A stretch of 5,896 nt of DNA from assembly GCA_030630935.1 (NCBI GenBank), contig DAOVMD010000217.1, positions 1 to 5,896 of the forward strand, in the 5' to 3' direction. Source of the DNA: Candidatus Mcinerneyibacteriota bacterium. Its GTDB lineage: Bacteria > AUK180 > JAQVHJ01. Shown here piece by piece: positions 1 through 4,980 of the stretch (its first letter is position 1; each line of letters begins with the position of its first letter). Made by a program: the position numbers and the translations under genes. Under the pieces are notes generated by a model. It made no database searches. It worked only from the letters and a program-made list of their open reading frames with translations, and was not told the DNA's origin.

Positions 1-47
1 AACGATATTCCTTATTATAAACTTATTTCATTCGAAAACAAAAGAAT

Positions 48-84
48 GTCATTGCGAACGGAACGTAGTGGAGTGCGGCAATCT
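48..84. repeat. Dispersed-type inverted repeat (GTCATTGCG...GGCAATCT)
   Basis: The element begins GTCATTGCG and ends GCGGCAATCT. The ends ATTGC (51-55) and GCAAT (78-82) are complementary, and GAACG is repeated in tandem near the left arm. This architecture, ATTGCG followed by a short purine-rich core and then GGCAATCT, resembles small palindromic intergenic repeats seen in many copies in a range of bacterial genomes. Only one copy is in this window, so its repetitive nature rests on resemblance and not on anything counted here. Confidence 0.5.
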
Positions 85-130
85 ATATTTTTAATATCAA
101 ATAAATTACGAAGATTTATTAATTACGATT

Positions 131-156
131 CGGGCGACCGGCCCTTAACCCCTACT
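131..156. repeat. Possible degenerate GC-rich repeat fragment
   Basis: A GC-rich island in an AT-rich spacer reads CGGGCGACCGGCCC and continues to AACCCCTAC. GGGC and GCCC can pair around a GACCG centre. It resembles a decayed copy of the GGGCGACC...GGTCGCCCCTAC repeats common between genes in environmental genomes, with the right arm eroded. The match is from memory and only partial. It lacks a downstream T-run, so it is not a convincing terminator. Confidence 0.25.
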
Positions 157-232
157 TTGTTTGGGATACAATGCTTTGGTCTTCGGAGGGTTAATTAAAA
201 AAATGTTTTCTTTATTTTTTATCCCGTCCATC

Positions 233-256
233 TCCCGATACGCTTCACTATCGGGA
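233..256. repeat. Perfect 8-bp stem-loop TCCCGATA/TATCGGGA
   Basis: TCCCGATA at 233-240 pairs perfectly with TATCGGGA at 249-256 around the 8-nt loop CGCTTCAC. An upstream ATCCCG (221-226) can pair with the same right arm (CGGGAT, 252-257), so two alternative hairpins are possible. No T-run follows directly and no gene precedes it in the window, so I do not call it a terminator. It may be another dispersed palindrome or a structural element upstream of the operon promoter. Confidence 0.55.
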
Positions 257-370
257 TTTCCTCCCTTCGGTCGTCAACCTGCTGAAGAAAATTTTCTTTT
301 TTGTTTGTTTTTTTTACTTTCAAGTCTCGTAAATGTCTCTGTTAAATTTTGGAATATTGGCATTTTCTCC

Positions 371-400
371 TTGACAATGCTATTTATAGTATGTTATAAT
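371..400 (+). promoter_or_regulatory. Consensus sigma70-type promoter for the operon
   Basis: TTGACA at 371-376 and TATAAT at 395-400 are both exact consensus hexamers separated by 18 bp. A TG at 392-393, one base before the -10, adds an extended -10 element. Transcription should start near 406-408, giving a leader of only about 25 nt before the ATG at 432, with little room for a riboswitch. AT-rich sequence just upstream (about 341-360) could act as a weak UP element. No operator is evident. It is placed to drive every gene downstream in this window. Confidence 0.85.
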
Positions 401-422
401 TTATTAGTAAAAAGCTAAAAAT

Positions 423-428
423 GGAGGG
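423..428 (+). promoter_or_regulatory. Ribosome binding site of the first gene
   Basis: GGAGGG lies 3 nt before the ATG at 432. The core is strong but the spacing is short. It supports the 432 start and marks it as the first translated start of the transcript. Confidence 0.7.
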
Positions 429-431
429 CTT

Positions 432-899
432 ATGAAATTTGATAAGAAGAAGTTAAAAGAAGACTTTGATAAGATCCTTGGCATCACCAAAGATAATGCC
501 GAAAAGTTATGGGAAGGCACACTGAGTCTTGTAGATAAGGGGTCCCATCAATATCACATTTTAAAACTTCAAAAAAATATCTATTTCATACAAAGAAAGA
601 TAGATAAGATCAAGTCAAGACTTGGAGCTAAAGCATATAAGCTTTATAAAACCGGCAAAATCACAATAAAGGACATCAAACCTTTTGGTTTTGATATTGA
701 TATCCTTCTTGATGAAATCCATACGATTGAAAAAGATATTCACAAACTTAAAGAGGAGATGACTGCAGGTAAAACCGGTAAAGCTGGGAAGTCCGCAAAG
801 GGTAAGAAAGCCAAGGTAGCCAGGAAGTCTCCCAAGAAAAAAAGTTCAACAAAGACAAAATCAAAAACGGGTTCGAAAGCAAAGAAACCCAAGAAATAA
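432..899 (+). CDS. Coiled-coil protein with histone-H1-like Lys-rich tail
   Basis: I do not recognise this 155-residue protein as a named family. It has two parts. Residues 1-110 are charged and predicted helical, with likely coiled-coil segments at about 42-66 and 92-110 joined by a turn-rich linker (about 73-90, including KPFGFD). Residues 111-155 form a disordered tail of Lys, Ala, Gly, Ser and Thr with 19 Lys and 1 Arg in 45 residues and no acidic residue. The tail includes an SPKK motif (133-136), the type used by histone H1 tails to contact the DNA minor groove. There is no signal peptide or membrane segment, so it should be cytoplasmic. The tail suggests binding to nucleic acid or another polyanion, by analogy with H1-like bacterial tails; this is inference. 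It is first in the operon, with its own promoter and ribosome binding site, and is followed after 1 nt by nfeD. Confidence 0.85.
   Translation: MKFDKKKLKEDFDKILGITKDNAEKLWEGTLSLVDKGSHQYHILKLQKNIYFIQRKIDKIKSRLGAKAYKLYKTGKITIKDIKPFGFDIDILLDEIHTIEKDIHKLKEEMTAGKTGKAGKSAKGKKAKVARKSPKKKSSTKTKSKTGSKAKKPKK
762..896 (+). other. Region encoding the polycationic H1-like tail
   Basis: These 45 codons (residues 111-155 of the first gene) encode a low-complexity Lys/Ala/Gly/Ser/Thr tail carrying about +20 net charge. The sequence is made of short irregular units such as AGK, TGK and SKTK. Such tails often vary in length between strains, so this is the part of the gene most likely to differ among relatives. 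Confidence 0.75.
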
Positions 900-900
900 A

Positions 901-2196
901 ATGTTCCATTTAAAACGATTACCAGTAATATTATTTTTCATTTTATTATTGAATCTTTCTATTTACTCAAATGAAATATTTTTCATAGAAGTTGAGGGAG
1001 TGATTAATCCGGTTTCATCTGAGTTCATACGTGATTCAATTAAGACTGCAGAAGAATTTAATGGAGAATGTCTGATTATTTTACTTGATACTCCCGGAGG
1101 TTTAGATGAAAACATGCGCGAGATTATTAAAGCGATTATGTCTTCACAAATCCCGATTATTGTTTATGTATCACCATCAGGTGCTCAGGCTGCGTCAGCA
1201 GGGACATATATTACGATGAGTGCACATATTGCTGCAATGTCCCCGGGTACGAATATTGGTGCCGCGACTCCTGTTTTGATTGGTCAGACCAGTGGTAAGG
1301 ATACTAAGGTTTCTCCTGAGATGAAGAAGAAGATGATAAATAACTCGATTGCATATTTAAAATCACTTGCGGAGCAGCGTAAACGCAATTCAGAATGGGT
1401 AGTCGAAGCGGTTAAGGAGGGGAAATCGATATCTTCCGAAGAAGCACTAAGTTTAAATGTTATTGATATCATTGCAGGGAATCTTGATGATTTAATTATC
1501 CAAATTAATAAAAAAGATGTCCAGCTTCAGGTTGGGGAAAGAACCATAGATACCGAAGGCAAGAAATTAAAAGAGTTAAAAATGAATTTCAAATTAAATT
1601 TCTTGAAAACTCTTGCTAATCCTAACCTTGCTTATCTTCTTTTCATGGCAGGGCTTCTGGGTATTTATATTGAGATCTCTAATCCAGGTTCAATTTTCCC
1701 GGGTGTAGTTGGGGGTCTTTCTTTAATTCTTGCATTATACGCATTTAATGTTCTCCCGGTTAATACTGCAGGGATTTTATTAATCATTCTTGCATTTATT
1801 TTATTTATTTTAGAAATCAGAATAATCAGTTTTGGAATGCTGACAATAGGAGGTATTGTGTCTTTATTTTTAGGATCGATTTTTTTAATGAAATCTTCAG
1901 TTCCTTTTTATTCAGTTTCATTATGGGTAATAATCCCAACCACTGTATTCATTGCTTTACTTGTGACCTTATTGATTTCACTTGGTATTAAAGCACAGTT
2001 TAAAAGGGTTTCCACTGCCGGTAAGGGTATGGTAGATGAGAAGGGATATATAGAGCAGAAACTTAAAAAGGATTTGTACCTTGTTCATATCCATGGTGAA
2101 TTATGGAAAGGCGAGTCTGAAGAGGTGTTAAAAATTGGGGATAAGGTAATCGTGGAAGATATTGATAATCTTATCCTGAAAATCAAGAAGGTATAA
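901..2196 (+). CDS. Long-form NfeD, membrane-bound ClpP-class serine protease
   Basis: This 431-residue protein has the full layout of long NfeD (stomatin operon partner, PH1510-like). A signal peptide covers about 1-23. A ClpP/crotonase-fold protease domain spans about 25-205. About five membrane segments follow (near 241-258, 265-286, 288-306, 310-330 and 341-363), then a C-terminal OB-fold NfeD domain (about 371-431, GELW at 399-402). The protease domain has DTPGG (63-67) and AASAGTYI (97-104). By family alignment Ser99 is the nucleophile and Lys144, in KMINN before AYLKSLAEQR, the likely partner of the Ser-Lys dyad. Both are present, so it should be active. In the archaeal homologue the protease cleaves the C-terminal hydrophobic part of its stomatin partner, and a slipin gene follows directly here. 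The start lies 1 nt after the upstream stop with no good Shine-Dalgarno site, so translation is probably coupled to the first gene. Confidence 0.93.
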   Translation: MFHLKRLPVILFFILLLNLSIYSNEIFFIEVEGVINPVSSEFIRDSIKTAEEFNGECLIILLDTPGGLDENMREIIKAIMSSQIPIIVYVSPSGAQAASAGTYITMSAHIAAMSPGTNIGAATPVLIGQTSGKDTKVSPEMKKKMINNSIAYLKSLAEQRKRNSEWVVEAVKEGKSISSEEALSLNVIDIIAGNLDDLIIQINKKDVQLQVGERTIDTEGKKLKELKMNFKLNFLKTLANPNLAYLLFMAGLLGIYIEISNPGSIFPGVVGGLSLILALYAFNVLPVNTAGILLIILAFILFILEIRIISFGMLTIGGIVSLFLGSIFLMKSSVPFYSVSLWVIIPTTVFIALLVTLLISLGIKAQFKRVSTAGKGMVDEKGYIEQKLKKDLYLVHIHGELWKGESEEVLKIGDKVIVEDIDNLILKIKKV

Positions 2197-2217
2197 CTTA
2201 AGAATTAATTTTTTAAA

Positions 2218-2223
2218 AGGAGG
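2218..2223 (+). promoter_or_regulatory. Strong ribosome binding site of the slipin gene
   Basis: AGGAGG sits 6 nt before the ATG at 2230. It is the best Shine-Dalgarno site in the window and lies in the largest intergenic gap (33 nt). It suggests the slipin is translated independently and strongly, as expected for a scaffold needed in excess over its protease. Confidence 0.8.
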
Positions 2224-2229
2224 ATTGAT

Positions 2230-2988
2230 ATGGCATACCTAATAATTGTAGTTGTTGGAGTGATTTTTTTGCTTTCAATAATGTTACGAGTTCTAAAAGA
2301 ATATGAAAGAGGTGTAATTTTTCGATTAGGTCGATGTATCGGACAGAAGGGCCCGGGCTTAATAATTTTATGGCCGGTAATAGACCAGATGACCAGGGTC
2401 TCAACTCGAACAATTGCAATGGATGTCCCGCCTCAGGATATTATCACGAAGGATAATGTCTCAATCAAGGTTAATGCAGTTGTATATTTCAGAGTAATTA
2501 ATGCAGTAAAATCAATTATTGAAGTTGAGAACTATCTGTATGCAACTTCACAGCTTGCTCAGACTACACTTAGAACAATTCTTGGTAAACACGAACTTGA
2601 TGACCTTTTATCAGAGCAGGAAGGCATCGCCAAAGATCTTCAGATAAAGATAGATAAGGATACAGATCCTTGGGGAATAAAAGTAAGCCTTGTAGAAATT
2701 AAGCATGTTGATTTACCCACTGAACTTCAGAGAGCAATGGCAAAGCAAGCCGAAGCTGAACGAGAGAAACGAGCAAAGATTATCAATGCAGACGGAGAAT
2801 TTCAAGCTGCACAGAAACTTTCCGACGCCGCTGCAATTATTGAAAAGCATGCGGTTGCAATCCAGTTAAGATATCTCCAGACCTTGAAGGAAGTAGCAGC
2901 GGAAAATAATTCAACTACATTATTCCCGGTTCCAATTGATCTCTTCAAACCGTTTATTGAGCTCGCAGAAAGAAATAAGAAAGAATAA
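2230..2988 (+). CDS. Slipin, SPFH/band 7 (stomatin-like) membrane scaffold
   Basis: This 252-residue protein matches bacterial and archaeal slipins in length and order. One N-terminal hydrophobic segment (about 3-22) anchors it. The SPFH domain follows, with GVIFRLGR (28-35), GPGL (41-44), [13 protein letters not shown] (65-77) and VYFRV (85-89). [16 protein letters not shown] (148-163) leads into the helical [18 protein letters not shown] segment (168-185) and an Ala/Glu-rich coiled coil to about 225. The C-terminal segment [11 protein letters not shown] (229-239) corresponds to the hydrophobic region that the NfeD protease cuts in the Pyrococcus pair. Slipins oligomerise on membranes and mark microdomains. 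Its position just after long nfeD is the classical arrangement. The family assignment is firm; cleavage at this site is inferred from the homologue. Confidence 0.95.
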   Translation: MAYLIIVVVGVIFLLSIMLRVLKEYERGVIFRLGRCIGQKGPGLIILWPVIDQMTRVSTRTIAMDVPPQDIITKDNVSIKVNAVVYFRVINAVKSIIEVENYLYATSQLAQTTLRTILGKHELDDLLSEQEGIAKDLQIKIDKDTDPWGIKVSLVEIKHVDLPTELQRAMAKQAEAEREKRAKIINADGEFQAAQKLSDAAAIIEKHAVAIQLRYLQTLKEVAAENNSTTLFPVPIDLFKPFIELAERNKKE

Positions 2989-3003
2989 ACAAGGGGGAGA
3001 TAA

Positions 3004-3276
3004 ATGACTAAGACAGATATTGCTGAGAAGATTGCATTAGAATTAGATATTTATAAAATTGAAGCGCGGCAGATTCTGGAGATACTCCTTGATAAAATGA
3101 CAGAAGCGCTTAGTAAGGGTGAGAAGATTGAGATTCGCGGATTAGGTAGTTTTAATGTCAGGGAACGGAAATCTATGAAAAGAAGACACCCGGCAACGAA
3201 GCAGATCATTACTATTCCCGCTCAAAAAGTAGTTAAGTTTATTCCGGGGAAAGATTTGAAAAAAGTAAATATTTAA
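3004..3276 (+). CDS. HU/IHF-family DNA-binding protein
   Basis: At 90 residues this has the normal length of HU/IHF subunits. The N-terminal helical part (about 1-40) supplies dimerisation. The signature IEIRGLGSFNVRERK (42-56) leads into the beta-arm, RRHPATKQIITIPA (60-73), whose HPAT replaces the usual NPxT loop and keeps the Pro that intercalates DNA. The saddle closes with VVKFIPGKDLK (75-85). The EIRGLGSF form is shared by HU and IHF-like proteins, so I do not assign hup or ihf. It binds and bends DNA as a dimer in the nucleoid. A GGGGGAG ribosome binding site (2993-2999) lies 4 nt before the ATG. HU genes usually stand alone or next to housekeeping genes. Here it lies 15 nt after the slipin gene and 8 nt before a lipoprotein gene. 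Confidence 0.94.
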   Translation: MTKTDIAEKIALELDIYKIEARQILEILLDKMTEALSKGEKIEIRGLGSFNVRERKSMKRRHPATKQIITIPAQKVVKFIPGKDLKKVNI

Positions 3277-3284
3277 TTTTCATA

Positions 3285-3923
3285 ATGAAGATATTTCATA
3301 TTTCTATTCTGTTATTTTTGTTGTTATTTTCAGGTTGCTCAACAACCCAGGATGTCCGGAATGATTCAGAATTCTATAACCGGTATCCTGATGCAGTATT
3401 TGATCCGGTATCAGAATCTGCAGAATTACTATACCGGGGCAAGCTTTCCTATATGGATGGTGATCTAATTGAAGCAAGTGTTTTCTTTCAAAGAGCAATT
3501 GGATTTGATTATTATAATCCGGAACCGCACATGCTGCTTGCCGCTGTTTATTTTAACCTTGGTTGGTATGATTTTGCAACATTCGAATTAAATAGAACAG
3601 TTGAATTATTAAACAGTCCTGAATGGCGTGGTATGATATTTTTTATAATGGGTTCCACGTATTATCGTCAGGGGAAATATGAAGATGCATACGGTAAGTA
3701 TAAACAAGCCAGGGCAGAAGGATTTCGGGATCAAAGACTCGATGAAGAGATGAAAGATATTGAGAGCACTTTGAAAATTAAGGAAGAAAAATCTACATCT
3801 GAATCCGAACCTGAAAAGAAGAAGATTAATAAGAAGAAAAAAACAAAATTTGAGAAGAATACAAATTCAAAGGCCTTTTATAAAAAATATTTTAATAAGC
3901 AAATAAAAAAAACTAAGGAGTAA
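3285..3923 (+). CDS. TPR lipoprotein with Lys-rich C-terminal tail
   Basis: This 212-residue protein starts with a lipoprotein signal. The hydrophobic stretch 5-15 ends in FSGC, with Cys18 as the lipidation site. The +2 residue is Ser, which in Lol-type systems favours the outer membrane, if this organism has one. Three TPR-like units follow (about 45-76, 80-110 and 113-146), with the pattern GKYEDAYGKYKQA (130-142) clear in the third. TPR units usually mediate protein-protein contacts. A charged tail follows: an acidic/Ser stretch (167-177) and then 178-212 with 16 Lys in 35 residues. Specific function is unknown; a periplasmic adaptor or envelope assembly factor is plausible. The ATG lies 8 nt after the HU stop and has no Shine-Dalgarno site, so its translation probably depends on ribosomes finishing HU. 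Confidence 0.88.
   Translation: MKIFHISILLFLLLFSGCSTTQDVRNDSEFYNRYPDAVFDPVSESAELLYRGKLSYMDGDLIEASVFFQRAIGFDYYNPEPHMLLAAVYFNLGWYDFATFELNRTVELLNSPEWRGMIFFIMGSTYYRQGKYEDAYGKYKQARAEGFRDQRLDEEMKDIESTLKIKEEKSTSESEPEKKKINKKKKTKFEKNTNSKAFYKKYFNKQIKKTKE
3915..3920 (+). promoter_or_regulatory. Ribosome binding site of short nfeD
   Basis: AAGGAG lies 8 nt before the ATG at 3929 and overlaps the last codons of the TPR lipoprotein gene. It supports the chosen start, which is followed at once by a membrane segment. Confidence 0.7.
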
Positions 3924-3928
3924 ATTAA

Positions 3929-4366
3929 ATGCCGCCACTCTGGATAATTTGGAGTATTCTGGGGATCTTATTTTTAGTTGCTGAAGCATTGACAGTAGGT
4001 TTTTTCCTGGGCTGGTTTGGAATTGCTGCTATAATTACCGCGGTCCTCTCAGCAGTTGGAGTACCATTTGGGTTTCAAGTAGGAATCTTTATAGTATTAT
4101 CAGTAATCGGAATAATGCTTTCGCGGAAATTTGCAGAGAAAGTAACTAAGGAACCGCCGCAGAAAGCCGCAGTGGACAGATTAATTGGATTGAAGGGGAT
4201 TGTAACTTCAACCATTGATAACGCTAAGGGTATCGGTAGAATTACAGTTGACCGGGACTCATGGTTAGCAGATTCATCGGAAGATATAATCATTGAAAAA
4301 GATGAATATGTGAAAATCCTTGCTGTCTCCGGTACTCATTTAATAGTTGAGCCTTATAAAGATTAA
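3929..4366 (+). CDS. Short-form NfeD, membrane protein with OB-fold domain
   Basis: This 145-residue protein is a short NfeD lacking the ClpP-like protease. Three membrane segments (about 4-25, 27-44 and 48-65) form a small integral domain. After a polar linker an OB-fold follows at about 85-143, with IGLKGIV (86-92), GIGRITVDRDSWLADS (101-116, Trp112 at the family's conserved position) and HLIVEP (137-142). Short NfeDs are commonly encoded beside SPFH proteins (the YbbK/QmcA type pair) and are thought to assist microdomain assembly without proteolysis. It is the second NfeD in this operon, two genes after the slipin, so the two NfeDs could act on the same slipin in different ways. Its stop codon shares one base with the purN start (TAATG). 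Confidence 0.92.
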   Translation: MPPLWIIWSILGILFLVAEALTVGFFLGWFGIAAIITAVLSAVGVPFGFQVGIFIVLSVIGIMLSRKFAEKVTKEPPQKAAVDRLIGLKGIVTSTIDNAKGIGRITVDRDSWLADSSEDIIIEKDEYVKILAVSGTHLIVEPYKD

Positions 4367-4980
4367 TGAGAAAAAAGTTTAAACTCGCTGTTTTAGTTTC
4401 AGGGCAAGGTTCCAATCTGCAAGCACTTATTGACAATATAAAATTGGGGAAATTAAAAACACGTATCGAAGTAGTATTATCAGATAACTTCAAGGCTAAC
4501 GCGATTAATATTGCCTTAGAAAATAATATTCCCGCTGTTTCACTTGAAAGGTCAGGTTTTTCCTCAAGAAAGGAATTCGAAGGGAAGATGCTTAAAATCC
4601 TGGAGGGGTATACCCCTGATCTGATTGTGTTAGCAGGATTCATGAGAGTATTATCGAAAAATTTTATTAAGACATTCCCACGTAAAATTATTAATATCCA
4701 CCCTGCCTTATTACCTGCATTTCCGGGACTTGATTCTCAAAATCAAGCATTGGAATATGGAGTTAAAATTTCAGGTGCAACTGTTCACTTTGTAGATGAG
4801 GGTGTAGATACAGGGCCAATAATTATTCAAAAAGCAGTAAGGGTAAAAGATAATGATTCCAGGGATTCACTTGCTGCAAGAATTTTAAAATTAGAACATA
4901 AAATTTTAACAGAAGCAATTGAATTGATTAGAAAGGAAAAAATCATTATCACCGGACGTCAAGTAAAATATAAAAAATGA
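4366..4980 (+). CDS. purN: Phosphoribosylglycinamide formyltransferase (GAR transformylase)
   Basis: PurN transfers the formyl group of 10-formyltetrahydrofolate to GAR, the third step of purine synthesis, in the cytoplasm. The 204 residues compare with about 212 in E. coli. Visible motifs are VSGQGSNLQAL (11-21, phosphate-binding loop), LAGFMRVLS (89-97), INIHPALLPAFPG (109-121) and SGATVHFVDEGVDTGPI (136-152). The catalytic residues Asn110, His112 and Asp148 are all present at the spacing of the E. coli enzyme (N106, H108, D144), so it should be active. No other pur gene is in the window. The ATG overlaps the short nfeD stop by one base and no clear Shine-Dalgarno site is seen, so translation is likely coupled. 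A role with the membrane genes is not implied by its chemistry. Confidence 0.96.
   Translation: MRKKFKLAVLVSGQGSNLQALIDNIKLGKLKTRIEVVLSDNFKANAINIALENNIPAVSLERSGFSSRKEFEGKMLKILEGYTPDLIVLAGFMRVLSKNFIKTFPRKIINIHPALLPAFPGLDSQNQALEYGVKISGATVHFVDEGVDTGPIIIQKAVRVKDNDSRDSLAARILKLEHKILTEAIELIRKEKIIITGRQVKYKK

Larger units (their letters stand above)
1..370. other. Gene-poor leader region with small inverted repeats
   Basis: I see no credible gene here on either strand. The only open frame of any length starts at a TTG at 161, has no ribosome binding site, encodes a low-complexity Phe/Leu/Ser-rich product and runs over the promoter at 371-400, so I reject it. The stretch contains an ATTGC...GCAAT repeat (48-84), a GC-rich degenerate element (about 131-156), an 8-bp perfect hairpin (233-256), a 14-bp palindrome (285-298) and a long T-rich tract (about 292-318). 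It looks like an intergenic spacer that has collected dispersed repeat fragments. Whether a gene ends just left of position 1 cannot be seen. Confidence 0.7.

Noticed and set aside
131-144. tRNA or structured RNA in the GC-rich island of the leader
   Set aside because: It is too short, with no cloverleaf arms or T-loop consensus nearby. A decayed repeat fits better.
285-318. Rho-independent terminator at the palindrome AAGAAAATTTTCTT plus T-rich tract
   Set aside because: The palindrome has no loop and no GC stem, so it cannot form a stable terminator hairpin. The T-rich tract alone is not enough.
161-418. Open frame of 85 codons ahead of the operon
   Set aside because: It starts at TTG without a ribosome binding site, has a low-complexity Phe/Leu/Ser-rich translation, crosses the hairpin at 233-256 and runs over the consensus promoter at 371-400. 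It is far more likely chance in T-rich DNA.
762-896. CRISPR-like or tandem DNA repeat in the Lys-rich tail region
   Set aside because: The short units are irregular at the DNA level, stay in frame and reflect amino-acid composition, not spaced direct repeats.
1284-1472. Antisense open frames inside the coding genes (for example 1284-1472, 2213-2419, 4290-4643)
   Set aside because: All lie opposite well-supported genes, lack ribosome binding sites and show no recognisable domain. They are shadow frames.
2197-2217. Terminator or new promoter between nfeD and the slipin gene
   Set aside because: The 33-nt gap is A/T-rich with only CTTAAG and AATTAATT palindromes and no GC stem. The nearest TTGATA (2162) and TATAAC (2192) are 24 bp apart, too far for a sigma70 promoter.
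3256-3286. Internal promoter before the TPR lipoprotein gene (TTGAAA ... CATAAT)
   Set aside because: The spacer is 19 bp, the -10 is poor, and it would overlap the start codon. Coupled translation from HU explains the gene better.
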